From: Halicephalobus mephisto
Taxonomy: Eukaryota; Nematoda; Chromadorea; Rhabditida; Panagrolaimidae
DNA: 64,000 nucleotides
Assembly: GCA_009193035.1 (NCBI GenBank)
Contig: SWDT01000034.1
Coordinates: 434,001-498,000 of the forward strand
Reading direction: 5' to 3'
Position 1 is the stretch's first letter. Each line of letters opens with the position of its first letter. The notes under the pieces are model-generated. The model was not told the DNA's origin and made no database searches. It saw nothing but the letters and a program-made list of their open reading frames with translations. Made by a program: the position numbers and the translations under genes. Shown one piece after another: positions 27,101 through 33,790 of this stretch.

Positions 27101-28853
27101 TATCCATTTCTTACTGAAATTGTCAAAGTCACTATCCAAAAATAGCTCTAATAAGAATTGGATAGTGTCCATTGTTAATAAAGATTTGATCTTTCCAGTC
27201 ACTATCCAAAAACTGCTACGATAAGAATTGGATAGTGTCCATTGTTAATAAAGATTTGATCTTTTCAGTCATTATCCAAAAACTGCTCCAATAAGGAAAT
27301 GGACAGTGACCATTTTTAGTAAAAATTCGAGCTTTTCAGTTACTATCCAAGAACCTCTTTGATAAAAATCTGAATAGTATCCATTTTTAATAAATTTTGA
27401 TTTTTTAGTCACTATTCAAAAAAATTTCGTGAAAAAATAGTGACGAATTTTGGACACTATCCTTACTTCACCAAATTCAGTAAAGTTGTTGTTCAAAATC
27501 AGCATGAATAAGAAATTTAAATAATTATTGATTTTAGAGATTGAATTTTATTAAAATTGTGATTTTCGAAAAACTTACCCTGTTCTTGGATTCAACTTTC
27601 TCCAATCGGGGAACAATCCGGGCTGACAGTAATCCAGCAGAGCACTCAATGCTACTCCGTCATTCCAATTGGTCCTGAAATTGGTCAATTTGATCTCCGG
27701 AAGAACCGATTGAAGCCAGGCCATGATCAGCTTCTTCGGAGGGATCTTAGTGTGACTAGCAATTTGATATCTTTGGATCAGACACCAGATAAGTCCGAGA
27801 ATCAATTTCAGATTTCCTTCAACGATGTCTTGAGATCCTATGTTGACGAGTTTGACTCTGTCTTCCCTAAGGGCATCTAAAGCCATCTGAACGTTCATTA
27901 ACTTCTGGATTTCACTGGGGTTTTGTCTGTAGATCTTGCCTGTGCAGATCCTCTTCTGAAGAGTCTCCACAACCTGAATCAGAAGGACCCCGTCAGAAAG
28001 GTCCGCTTCCAAGTCGTTTATTCTGACGTTCCCGGGCATTAACTAAAAAAAAATTAATTATATTTTTGTAAAAAAAAATAAATTTGCATTACGAAATGGC
28101 TTCGACCAAAATTTCCAGGATTTTTTAAATTTGAATAATTCGAGATTTCAGATCTTGATTTCAAATTTTCACTGAAGTTTGGAAAATTCTAGAACATCTA
28201 AAAAGAAGATTCCGGAAGATTCTAACAACTTTACAGAATTCTGAAGATTTACATTAAATTTTCGAATTTTTCAGAATACTGTATTTAATTTCAGAAACTT
28301 CCAAAATTGACTTCAGAACTAAATTCCAGAAGTTTGTATTAGATTCTGGAGGATTCTGAAACCTTCTAGGAACTTCCAGAATTTCGACTTCAGATTTGTT
28401 TTAGAAGTTTCTATTAAATTCTGGAAGATTCTAAAAATTTCTATAAAATTTCCCAAATTTTTCAGAATACTGTATTTAATTCTAGAAACTTCCAGAATTC
28501 ACTTCAGATCTGTTTTAGAAGCTTCTATTAAATTCTGGAAAATTCTAAAAATTTCTGAAATCTAGAAATTTCTATAAAATTTCCTAAATTTTTCAGAATA
28601 CTGTACTGGATTTCTTGCAGAATTTAACAATTGTTATTTTTTGTAGAAGATTTCATAACTTTCAGAATTGTAATTTTTACAAAAGCAAAATTATCACCTG
28701 TTGGTTGAGCCAATTTGTGAAGGTGTGCATCTGGATAGTGACCCACTTGGGACGCTCCTCCGCCGTAGCCGGGTTTACAGATGTCATTTTTCTATTTTTT
28801 CTAATCTATTCAATAACATCTAACATTAAATTACAAAAAATCGAGAATTGAGC
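1..28853 (-). CDS. fln-2: filamin, three-CH (jitterbug/FLN-2) type; whole gene, 3' end outside window
   Basis: Actin-binding scaffold of the cytoskeleton. Twenty coding exons were joined with consistent phase: 28698-28787, 27579-28042, 26232-27009, 19799-20648, 19092-19238, 17713-17796, 16209-16964, 12899-13066, 12694-12822, 10295-10508, 7470-9278, 6865-7037, 5486-5988, 4450-5092, 4083-4313, 2924-3670, 2620-2766, 2298-2381, 629-2243 and <1-155. They give about 3,262 residues. Order: CH1, CH2, a third CH-like domain, then more than 20 filamin Ig repeats recognisable by the G-S-P-F strand motif, interrupted by a long Ser/Pro-rich segment. Two CH domains are usual for vertebrate filamins; three are, to my knowledge, the mark of Drosophila jitterbug and C. 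elegans FLN-2. The introns are large (up to 5.6 kb) and full of tandem repeats. The last exon runs off position 1. Confidence 0.93.
629..2243 (-). CDS. fln-2: fln-2 exon 19 (long run of Ig repeats)
   Basis: Acceptor TGATTTAG|GAACTC, donor CACAG|GTAAAT, phase 1 in and 2 out; 1,615 nt. Repeats are marked by AEMPVPGSPFKCEVVDPKKV; GFQVPGTPKNFIVE; NNKHVTGSPFQISVIDPKKV; DGKHVPGSPSTVEV; QEHVHGSPFVFNVSNPPDPS. It ends DHGILHR. Confidence 0.95.
2298..2381 (-). CDS. fln-2: fln-2 exon 18 (84-nt Ig repeat exon)
   Basis: Acceptor GGTTTCAG|ACAGTC, donor ACCG|GTATGT, phase 1 both ends. Encodes DSLQSPLPVRCYKQQDDSYW, then VEFTPEQTG. It has the same length (84 nt) and phase as exon 6, the same position within the filamin repeat, and so probably reflects repeat duplication. 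Confidence 0.9.
2620..2766 (-). CDS. fln-2: fln-2 exon 17 (Ig repeat part)
   Basis: Acceptor GTTTCAG|AATGTC, donor ACTG|GTTAGT, phase 1 both ends. Encodes ECPYECFVSAAGAV to GNSTKGELDVLVTG. The longer open frame through here (2392-2883) is in another phase and is not the real reading. Confidence 0.9.
2924..3670 (-). CDS. fln-2: fln-2 exon 16 (Ig repeats)
   Basis: Acceptor TTTTTTCAG|TAAATA, donor CCTG|GTGAGT, phase 1 both ends. Filamin features: SGRYFVDIYKNNLPLGDRI; EGPHTVSVKLQGKPIPGVPL; KIGLYLLNIFVDEVLLPG. Confidence 0.94.
4083..4313 (-). CDS. fln-2: fln-2 exon 15 (Ig repeat)
   Basis: Acceptor AGTGCAG|GTCCCA, donor GAAG|GTTCGT, phase 1 both ends. Translates as GPNKKKIPVETVRVDEGFDV, then FLPTVVGDYEIDIQLDGKSL. 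The Cys-rich SICPIICQC replaces the usual G-S-P-F-x-x-x-V. It was found by reading splice sites rather than by frame length. Confidence 0.9.
4450..5092 (-). CDS. fln-2: fln-2 exon 14 (Ig repeats)
   Basis: Acceptor ATTTTCAG|GTGAAC, donor ACAG|GTCAGT, phase 0 in and 1 out. Filamin repeats: YDDQPTGSAFVSKAFDAS; DAAKSGAGNMEIIVSVDG; FNGIPVPGSPMKCPV; then a Ser/Arg linker and a new repeat ending NVIVTG. Confidence 0.94.
5146..5470. repeat. ~108-bp tandem repeat, fln-2 intron 13
   Basis: Two full copies and part of a third, marked by AAAATTTCCTACTACAGTAT and AAAAACTACAGTAATTT. Confidence 0.75.
5486..5988 (-). CDS. fln-2: fln-2 exon 13 (Ig repeats)
   Basis: Acceptor TTTTTTCAG|ATCCTT, donor CAA|GTAAGT, phase 1 in and 0 out. 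Two clear filamin strands: VDGMEVTGSPFVCRVHNPTK and FNNEPVPGSPFICRIGS, ending AEFVIQ. Confidence 0.94.
6130..6610. repeat. hairpin repeat cluster A (GTCACTATCC family)
   Basis: Repeated ~60-bp units built from CACTATCC and GGATAGTG arms around ACAGCTCCAATGAAAAA-like loops. Lies in the fln-2 intron between exons 12 and 13. Arms are 8-10 bp perfect inverted repeats. Confidence 0.85.
6865..7037 (-). CDS. fln-2: fln-2 exon 12 (Lys-rich linker)
   Basis: Acceptor TTTTTTTAG|ATTGGA, donor CGTG|GTATGA, phase 2 in and 1 out. It encodes a strongly basic stretch (KKKPNKKDKKEAKKDKKHK), then ERIPSLSRVGKSAVLLLSAP, which leads into the next Ig repeat. Confidence 0.88.
7470..9278 (-). CDS. fln-2: fln-2 exon 11 (Ser/Pro/Arg-rich insert, then Ig repeats)
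   Basis: Acceptor TTTTTTTCAG|ACCGAT, donor AAC|GTAAGG, phase 2 in and out; 1,809 nt. The first ~400 residues are low in hydrophobic residues and rich in S, P, R and E. The motif RFRSPSPTFVR occurs twice and there is a seven-proline run. Two filamin repeats follow (HPQAPFPIRVYDSSQIIV; FNKEVIKGSPFEVKIVE). The insert is probably a disordered, phosphorylatable linker; no domain is recognised in it. Confidence 0.92.
9300..10290. repeat. A-rich low-complexity intron, fln-2 intron 10
   Basis: About 1 kb of A-rich sequence on the plus strand (AAAAATAAAA words) with no coding or defined unit. Confidence 0.8.
10295..10508 (-). CDS. fln-2: fln-2 exon 10 (linker; possible internal start at 10518)
   Basis: The donor TCCAG|GTTAGT gives phase 2. 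The acceptor GCTGATAG|AGTACA keeps the frame from exon 9 but is weak and lacks a pyrimidine tract. A much better acceptor (ACTTTTTAG) ends at 10543, 25 nt before an in-frame ATG at 10518-10516. The exon encodes a Ser/Pro/Thr-rich linker with a run of four prolines. Confidence 0.78.
10516..10542 (-). promoter_or_regulatory. candidate internal fln-2 start: good acceptor 25 nt before an in-frame ATG
   Basis: On the minus strand a strong ACTTTTTAG acceptor ends at 10543. Joined from exon 9 it would shift the frame to a stop, so it does not suit the long transcript. It does suit a spliced-leader site or a short isoform starting MLIEYTQTSTS at 10518. Confidence 0.45.
10850..11400. repeat. ~136-bp tandem repeat, fln-2 intron 9
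   Basis: About four copies, each with GATCCCCTGCGGCATTTGAT; period from starts near 10981, 11116 and 11253. Confidence 0.8.
11560..11850. repeat. ~118-bp tandem repeat, fln-2 intron 9
   Basis: Just over two copies, marked by GAATTGCCCCAGG(A/G)AATCAT. Confidence 0.75.
12165..12610. repeat. hairpin repeat cluster B
   Basis: Same family as cluster A, in inverted orientation relative to many units (ATTGGAGCTGTTTTTGGATAG). Lies just downstream of fln-2 exon 9. Confidence 0.85.
12694..12822 (-). CDS. fln-2: fln-2 exon 9, with a possible alternative stop
   Basis: Acceptor TTTGTAG|GATGTC, donor CATG|GTTAGC, phase 1 both ends. It encodes GCPIRVEVNAKNVGKPVSAT, then a Ser/Thr/Ala-rich linker ending LSGHG. 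If the donor is not used, reading runs straight into GGT TAG, so the exon can also end a short protein. Confidence 0.88.
12899..13066 (-). CDS. fln-2: fln-2 exon 8 (Ig repeat part)
   Basis: Acceptor ATTCCTGCAG|TGGATG, donor CACG|GTCAGT, phase 1 both ends. It encodes VDAVEAGKGQLEISVNQGRV to VTFNGHQIHG, joining exon 7 as VQFM-VDAVEAGKG, a textbook filamin junction. Open frames extending 5' of the acceptor do not fit the phase. Confidence 0.92.
13200..13420. repeat. ~88-bp tandem repeat, fln-2 intron 7
   Basis: Three diverged copies marked by AAAACTTTCGCGTCA(G/A)GATTC. A-rich low-complexity sequence follows to about 13,930. Confidence 0.7.
14530..14715. repeat. ~88-bp tandem repeat, fln-2 intron 7
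   Basis: Two close copies marked by TTGTCTTAACGCGAATTCTT. It accounts for the paired short open frames here, which are not genes. Confidence 0.75.
15045..15475. repeat. short (~30-35 bp) AT tandem array, fln-2 intron 7
   Basis: About a dozen copies of TTATTAAATAAAAAGTAAAA with small variations. Confidence 0.85.
15680..16130. repeat. ~166-bp tandem repeat, fln-2 intron 7
   Basis: About two and a half copies, each with TTATGGTCTTGGAACGAAGA and GATTCTGGACGGAAAATA. Confidence 0.75.
16209..16964 (-). CDS. fln-2: fln-2 exon 7 (three Ig repeat segments)
   Basis: Acceptor ATTTCAG|GAGAAC, donor ATGG|GTGAGT, phase 1 both ends. Filamin signatures: EHLIDVRLYDQSVYESPFVC; FNGEHVRGSPWTLSM; VGDHRLEVFINDRLIDSGPL; then DPRKITIKPVGG and VGQPVQFM. 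Confidence 0.93.
17040..17590. repeat. ~60-bp tandem repeat, fln-2 intron 6
   Basis: About nine copies of a unit with TATCTTCAGAATCCAAGTTT and AGTTATTTATGAAACTGT. It fills most of the intron next to the 84-nt exon 6. Confidence 0.8.
17713..17796 (-). CDS. fln-2: fln-2 exon 6 (84-nt Ig repeat exon)
   Basis: Acceptor TTTTACAG|GTCCAT, donor GCGG|GTAAGT, phase 1 both ends. It encodes GPSNKRKYGRVIQIDEG, then FRIEWKPIEAG, the middle strands of a filamin repeat. It is a short GC-rich island between two tandem-repeat introns. Confidence 0.9.
18060..18420. repeat. ~60-bp tandem repeat (CGTGTCGAGATCA), fln-2 intron 5
   Basis: Six or so copies of TTTTCGTGTCGAGATCAG plus an AT-rich spacer. The CGTGTCGAGA word also occurs at 43260-43520 and is a common Caenorhabditis intron word. 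Confidence 0.8.
18760..18990. other. GC-rich block inside fln-2 intron 5
   Basis: Mixed-composition block with open frames on both strands, no filamin similarity, and no fit to the phase-1 joins of exons 5 and 6. It could be regulatory or a relic of an insertion. Confidence 0.2.
19092..19238 (-). CDS. fln-2: fln-2 exon 5 (Ig repeat part)
   Basis: Acceptor TTTCCAG|GTTCCC, donor ACTG|GTTAGT, phase 1 in and out. It encodes GSPFILDIADANSVSVYG to VIITG. The phase-1 splice inside the Gly of the G-S-P-F motif rejoins exon 4 exactly. Confidence 0.92.
19290..19740. repeat. hairpin repeat cluster C
   Basis: GTCACTATCC ... GGATAGTGAC units with ACAGCTCCAAT loops fill most of the 560-bp intron between fln-2 exons 4 and 5. 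Confidence 0.85.
19799..20648 (-). CDS. fln-2: fln-2 exon 4 (Ig repeats and linker)
   Basis: Acceptor CCATTTTAG|ATCCAC, donor AAGG|GTGAGT, phase 0 in and 1 out. It completes the first Ig repeat across a 5.6-kb intron (NTGNYQ joined to IHILCEQ). A Ser/Lys-rich linker and further filamin repeats follow (HIKGSPFVCQVYDANLVQVY; FNNMEVKG). Confidence 0.92.
21545..22060. repeat. ~60-bp tandem repeat, fln-2 intron 3
   Basis: About eight copies marked by AAAAAGTAATTTTAGAAATA and AAAATAAATCAATAAAA. Confidence 0.8.
22640..23160. repeat. hairpin repeat cluster D
   Basis: Same family, within fln-2 intron 3. Many copies carry GGAGCTGTTTTTGGATAG. Confidence 0.83.
23690..24420. repeat. hairpin repeat cluster E with a ~150-bp tandem unit
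   Basis: The hairpin family has been captured in a higher-order tandem of about 150 bp, three copies starting near 23970, 24122 and 24270 (shared TTGGTTCGATCAAAAACTT). Confidence 0.83.
24430..24720. other. GC-rich block inside fln-2 intron 3, possible internal promoter or enhancer
   Basis: A sharp rise in GC in the 5.6-kb intron. Short open frames exist on the plus strand (e.g. 24456-24641) but show no recognised domain and no splice logic. It does not extend the filamin frame. Confidence 0.25.
25225..25530. repeat. two-copy ~230-bp-spaced element, fln-2 intron 3
   Basis: TAGCTGACCGTAATCGAATCC near 25249 recurs as CAGCTGACTGTAATCGAACC near 25472, each followed by a TGATTTCCA(A/G)CACCT box. 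Confidence 0.6.
26232..27009 (-). CDS. fln-2: fln-2 exon 3 (end of CH2, third CH-like domain, start of first Ig repeat)
   Basis: Acceptor TTTTTTAG|AACGTC, donor CAG|GTTTGT. After the CH2 end (DELSTITYLSYF) comes a second, divergent CH core: TDFERSWNDGYLLSRLVERV, then a conserved-looking VEHLGILALAAALSSL helix. A short Ser/Pro linker follows, then a filamin-fold strand set ending FIPKNTGNYQ. This exon makes the protein the three-CH type. Confidence 0.93.
27030..27480. repeat. hairpin repeat cluster F
   Basis: Same family, filling the intron between fln-2 exons 2 and 3. Confidence 0.85.
27579..28042 (-). CDS. fln-2: fln-2 exon 2 (rest of CH1, start of CH2)
   Basis: Acceptor TTTTAG|TTAATG, donor GG|GTAAGT, phase 0 in and 2 out. 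It encodes the CH1 core (DLSDGVLLIQVVE; GNLKLILGLIWCLIQRY) and the first part of CH2 (KKLIMAWLQSVLP; NWNDGVALSALLDYCQPGLF). These are the classical actin-binding CH pair signatures. Confidence 0.95.
28698..28787 (-). CDS. fln-2: fln-2 coding exon 1 (start of CH1)
   Basis: ATG at 28787-28785; 30 codons ending in a CAG|GTGATA donor, phase 0. The product starts MTSVNPATAEERPKWV and leads into the first CH helix (HTFTNWLN). No in-frame coding was found upstream, and a good acceptor lies 66 nt 5' of the ATG, so this start is well supported. Confidence 0.92.
28788..28853 (-). promoter_or_regulatory. fln-2: fln-2 5' UTR stretch behind a TTTTTCAG acceptor
   Basis: TTTTTCAG ends at 28854 on the minus strand, 66 nt before the ATG. 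It can be a cis acceptor for an upstream non-coding exon or a spliced-leader trans-splice site. The stretch contains a six-codon upstream ORF (ATG to TAG) before the main start. Confidence 0.6.
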
Positions 28854-28869
28854 CTGAAAAATTATAAAA

Positions 28870-29240
28870 ATTAGAAATATTTTTACAAAACAGTCTCGAT
28901 ACGAATTTTTAGAATTTTTGATTTTCAAAAAATTTCAAATTCTTTAGATTTTAAAATTTTTATATTCAAATTTATGAAATTCTAATAAGCTAGAAAAAAA
29001 CAAAAAATCATTACGAAATAGTTTCGAAATGAAGTTTTAGTTTTTAATTTCAAATATTTTTTAGATTTTAGAATTTCCATATTGAAGTTTACAGAATTTG
29101 AATAAGCTAGAAAAAAACAAAAAATCATTACGAAATAGTCTCGAAACGAAGTTTCAGAGTTTTTAATTTCGAATATTTTTTAGATTTTAGAACTTTCATA
29201 TTGAAGTTTACAGAATTCGAATAAGCTAGAAGAAAAACGA
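28870..29240. repeat. ~115-bp tandem repeat upstream of fln-2
   Basis: Three copies ending AATAAGCTAGAAAAAAACAA, with TACGAAATAGTCTCGAAACG in each. Confidence 0.75.
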
Positions 29241-29250
29241 AAACTTAAAG

Positions 29251-29493
29251 TTGCCGTTTACCGACCGTTCGAACTATGTGGCAAAAGCCAAAAGAACGAA
29301 AACAAACAACGTAAAGAAAACAATCTCCTTCGATCCCGTTCAAGCTGTCAACTTTGACAATCATCTAAGGTCAAATCCGATCCATGAACAATCGAATGTC
29401 AAAAAAGAATTTCGAAATCTGTCAAAAGCATCAATAATTTCGTTGTTGAAAAATTTAATTTTTTTTCGATTGGAAGATTCCCGGGAGAATTGA
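29251..29493 (+). other. 80-codon open frame of unknown meaning, fln-2 upstream region
   Basis: The plus-strand frame starting at a TTG (LPFTDRSNYVAKAKRTKTNN, then VKKTISFDPVQAVNFDNHL) has protein-like composition in a GC-richer block, antisense to the fln-2 leader region. No ATG at the start, no recognised family and no clear splice sites. Possibly a relic or part of a fln-2 non-coding exon on the other strand. Confidence 0.2.
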
Positions 29494-29639
29494 GAAGTTT
29501 AAAAATACGTTAATCGATTTTTTGGAAAATCTCGAGATTGTTCGCGAGAACAAGATGAACATGAGAGCTTCTTGAGGAAGTTTGCACTTGGATAAATCAA
29601 GAATGAATGGTTTCGAGTCTGAGTAAACTACTAAATAAA

Positions 29640-30250
29640 AATTTTGAATTTTTAAAAAATTCCTCAATGAAGTATGATATTCGGTTTAAAAAAATTTAAA
29701 CAAAAATTTCCAAATTTTTTTATAAAATTTATTTATATATGTTAAAAGTGTATTTTAGTTTTTGAAATTTTATAAAAATAGAAATTCTAAAAAATCTTAA
29801 TCAATTTCGAATCTCGAAACGAAAATACCGTATAAATATCAATTTTACCGTAATCTCAATTAACAGAATCCATACTTGAAAAAAATAAAAAAATAAATCT
29901 AGAAACATAAAAAATAGAAAATTTTGAATTTTTAGAAAATTCCTCAATGAAGTATGATATTCGGTTTATAAAAATTTAAACAAAAATTTCGAAATTTTTA
30001 TAAAATTTATTTATATATGTTAAAAGTGTATTTTATTTTCTGAAATTTTATAAAAACAAAATTCTAAAAATAAAAATTCTAAAAAATCTTAATCGATTTC
30101 GAATCTCAAAACGAAAATACCGTATAAATATCAATTTTACCGTAATCTCAATTAACAGAATCCATACTTCAAAAAAATTAAAAAATAAATCTAGAAACAT
30201 AAAAAGTAAAAAATTGTGAATTTTCATGATAAGATTTAACTTTTGATGTA
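29640..30250. repeat. ~282-bp tandem duplication, fln-2/swip-10 spacer
   Basis: Two near-identical long copies starting CCTCAATGAAGTATGATATT near 29662 and 29942, plus part of a third. Confidence 0.8.
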
Positions 30251-30399
30251 AAAAAATTCAACTCAAATAACGTCCCCCAGAATTTTTAAAAATTTATTTT
30301 CATATATCAAAAGTACATTTTACTGCTTAATTTTCTGTAAAAAATTTAAAAACAAAAATTTTGAAAAATTCTAAAATCTCCAAAAAATAAATAGTTTAA

Positions 30400-30925
30400 C
30401 AAAAATAAAATTGATTAAATAATACAAAATTAATAAAAAAATATTCTCAAATTTTTAAAAATTTGAATTTAAATTTCGAAATAATTTTAGAAATTCAGTA
30501 ATTTTAAAAAAATTGATTGAATAATACAAAATTAATCAAAAAAAAATTGATTTTGAATTTTTAAAAATTTAATATTATTTAAATTTAAATTTCGAAATAA
30601 TTAAAAAAAATAAAATTGATTGAATAATACAAAATTAATAAAAAAATATTCTCAAATTTTTAAAAATTTGAATTTAAATTTCGAAATAATTTTAGAAATT
30701 TAATAATTTTAAAAAAATTGATTGAATAATACAAAATTAATGAAAAAAATTCATTTTCAAATTTTGAAAAATTTGAATTTAAATTTCGAAATAATTTTAA
30801 AAAATAAAATTGATTGAATAATACAAAATTAATCAAAAAATATTCTCAAATTTTTAAAAATTTAAATTTCGAAATAATTAACAAAAATAAAATTGATTGA
30901 ATAATACAAAATTAATAAAAAAGAA
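30400..30925. repeat. ~95-bp tandem repeat, fln-2/swip-10 spacer
   Basis: Five or six copies of AAAATTGATTGAATAATACA followed by an AATTT-rich tail. Confidence 0.8.
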
Positions 30926-30929
30926 ACAA

Positions 30930-31180
30930 AGCTTGTTCTCGAGTCAAACAACAACTGAAGGAAGCTTGTCCAAAAATTCAGTTTGAATGTGCGCAGACTG
31001 CGTGTCATCGTCAATTTTTGCTTTTAGTCAACGTCTTTCTCGATGGCGATCACAGCGACGCACTGCGCAAACAATCAATTCTCCCCCCGAGAACCCCGGC
31101 CAAAAACCTTTTGGTCAATTTCGAGTTCAAACTAACTCGATATTTTTGCGGGGGAAAGTGATTTAAGAACAGGATATGTT
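30930..31180. promoter_or_regulatory. GC-rich island between fln-2 and swip-10, candidate fln-2 promoter
   Basis: About 250 bp of mixed composition inside repeat-rich spacer, 2.1 kb upstream of the fln-2 acceptor at 28854. It holds two GCGCA-type words (GTGCGCAGACTGCG; CACTGCGCAAAC) and a run of C/G. No long ORF fits either gene. The position suits an upstream non-coding exon or promoter. Confidence 0.4.
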
Positions 31181-31419
31181 CGAATCTTCGTTTCGAAATC
31201 GAGCATCACGTTAGATGTCGTAAATTCCATTAAATTTAAAGTTTCTTTGTTTTGATTATGCTATATCGTTGACGTGAGTGGTACACGCACAAGGACGAAG
31301 ACAAAAGAGCAAAATTTTATATAAATAAACAACGTATAAAAAATCAGAATTTAAATAACATTATTCATAGATCCTCAGGTTTCGTTTTTACATATTTTTA
31401 AAATAACTTAGAAGTCCTA

Positions 31420-31765
31420 GGATCGGATTAATAGGGTTTAAGTTAAATTTATAAGGAAATTTAAAAAGTACAACATGACCTAGAAGGACCTAAATCAACC
31501 TAACAATATATAATTTAAAAATTTATAAGAATTTAAAAATTGAAGATTGGATTAATAAGGTTTAAGTTAAATTTACAAGGAAATTAAAAAAATATAATGT
31601 GATCTGGAAGGATCTAAATCAACCTAACAATATATAATTTAAAAATTTATAATAGTTTAAAAATTGAAGATCGGATTAATAGGGTTTAAGTTAAATTTAT
31701 AAGAAAATTTAAAAAATATGTGACCTAGAAGGACCTAAATGAACCTAACAATATTCAAGTAAACA
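31420..31765. repeat. ~125-bp tandem repeat, fln-2/swip-10 spacer
   Basis: Three copies starting GGATTAATAGGGTTTAAGTT, each with GACCTAGAAGGACCTAAAT. Confidence 0.8.
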
Positions 31766-32532
31766 AGACCGAAATTACAAGCGTAAGTGTTTGAAAGGAG
31801 TATCAAATGACCTGACAGGTTTAAGTTTTGTCTATAGCATCTAAATCAGAAGTGAAAGAAATTTTAAAAATGTAATCTAGAAGATCACTGTTGAAATAAG
31901 ACCGAAATTAAAAGTAAAAGAAAATTAAAAATCAAAAAAGTATAAAGTAAAAAGTAAAAAATAGTTTAAGACTCAGGTGAATCAAACATTTAGTTGAAGA
32001 CGTGGGGATGTAAGCGGCACAGATGACCAAAGCTGTTGAATTTTTGAAATTTCCGCTTTAAATTAATTTTATTTTTAATTTAAACTTTTATTTTTTAGTC
32101 GAATTCATTTTATTTTAATTTAAACTTTTATTTTTTAGTTGAATTAATTCGAAATTTTTTGAAATAAATTACAAATTCGATTTTAATTTTAATTTCTCTA
32201 TTTATGTGTCGAATTAATTTTATTCAAATTCTAATTTCTCGATTTTTTAGCCAAATTAATTCGAAATCAATTCGAATGTTCGAAAATTGAGATTTCTGAT
32301 AATGATCTAAGAAATCTAAGCTTGATTAACTGGGATCTAAGTTAGAAATATAAAAATATAAGAAAAATAAATAGTCGAAGGTCTTCGTTTGGTTTAACAA
32401 GATCATAGTCGGGGGACATAAGCGTGAGAACATAATGAAAATGATCTGTGAGGTCTCAATTCGATCTAATAGGGCTTGAATTAAAACCATAAGAGTGCAA
32501 AAAGAATATATGATCATTTGATCGCTCTTAAT

Positions 32533-32993
32533 TTACACACAAAAATGAATGCATGGCATATACTGTACCAAATGCATTACAACGATTCTGATGTATCAGA
32601 TGTATTGTATTTAATGTATCAGATGTATTGTATTTAATGTATTAGATGCATTATATTCAATGTATCAGATGTATTAGATACATTTATTCAATGCATCAAT
32701 ATTGCATTTAATGAATTGATGCACTAAATATAATGTACCGAAGTCAATCTAATAGGTCAAATATAATGCATTGATATTGTATTTAATAAATCAGTATATT
32801 AAGTACAATATATCACATATATCAGAACATAATAATATATCACATACATTATGCTTAATGTACTTGTACGTTAGAAAATGCATTAATTTTGTACTTAATG
32901 AATCGGCATATTGAGTACAATATATCTCATATATATCAGAACCGTTTTAATGTACTTATACGTTACATATCATGTATTCATTTTTGTGTGTAA
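32533..32993. mobile_element. MITE-like element with ~23-bp terminal inverted repeats
   Basis: The left end TTACACACAAAAATGAAT reappears in inverted form at the right end, ending at 32993; the arms match over ~23 bp with one mismatch. The interior is TGTATCAGATGTATT-type repeats, non-coding. No clear target-site duplication. Confidence 0.65.
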
Positions 32994-33625
32994 TTTCCCA
33001 CATTTCAATCGAAATAAATCTTGTTTATTAACATTGAATAAAATAAAATTTTAAAAATTTTAGAAATATTTTAGAAAATTTCAGACTCCTACGAAATTCT
33101 GGAAATTTCTACAGAATTAGAATTCATATAATTTATATTTAAGCTCGAAATTTTTATTCGAAAAATTAATCTATCAAAAATCTAAAAATGTATCAAATTA
33201 TTATTTTCTTACAAATTCAAAAATAATTTTTTTCCATTTTATTAAAAAAAATAATTTTTTTACTTTATTAAAGAAATTATTATTTTTTTGAATTTTATTA
33301 AAGAAATTATTTTTTAAAATTTTATTAAAAAATTATTACTTTTTTATTTTATTAAAAAATTATTTTTTTAAATTTTATCAAAGAAATTATTTTTTAAAAT
33401 TTTATTAAAGAAATTATTATTTTTTTTTATTTTATTTTTTTTTGTTTTTTTTTAAAATTAATTTTTCTGCTTCGATTTCTTGATTGAGGAATTTCCGGTC
33501 CCCGATGGAAGCAAAAACCGTGAACATCTGTAAAACAGAGTAATTATCCCTAGCAAGAAGCTTATCGGTGAATTCAAAGTTTCTCCAACTCCCGAAAGAG
33601 TTCGGAAAAAAAATAAAGCATGGCT

Positions 33626-33653
33626 TATAAATGACCACTTTTGAATTTTCTCA
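33626..33653 (+). promoter_or_regulatory. swip-10 core promoter: TATA box and Inr
   Basis: TATAAA at 33626-33631 and an initiator-like TCAGTT with its A at 33653 are 27 nt apart, the standard TATA-to-start distance. The first ATG (33695) follows after 42 nt. TTCTCAG at 33648-33654 could alternatively be a splice or trans-splice acceptor. Confidence 0.5.
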
Positions 33654-33694
33654 GTTTTCCTTTGGGGCCACTTGACCAGTCAAGCCTCTTCGAA

Positions 33695-33790
33695 ATGAGG
33701 ACATTTTTTTCTTTAAATTTATTTCTGTTATTTTCAATTCTAAATTTCATTAATTTAAATTTGGCTATTTTACCTAATGCTAAAATTACG
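33695..33790 (+). CDS. swip-10: swip-10 exon 1 (signal peptide)
   Basis: ATG at 33695, 32 codons, donor ACG|GTAAAA, phase 0. MRTFFSLNLFLLFSILNF is a clear hydrophobic signal or anchor segment. The exon is inferred from this, from the promoter just upstream and from frame agreement with exon 2; it is the least certain coding exon of the gene. Confidence 0.65.

Noticed and set aside
28728..28742. GTCACTATCCAGATG in fln-2 exon 1 matches an arm of the hairpin repeat
   Set aside because: It is coding (WVTIQM) in a conserved-looking CH1 start, has no partner arm nearby, and is best taken as chance.
33432..33638. 68-codon minus frame upstream of swip-10
   Set aside because: No domain; it lies over the swip-10 promoter region and ends in a poly-Lys run from AT-rich DNA.
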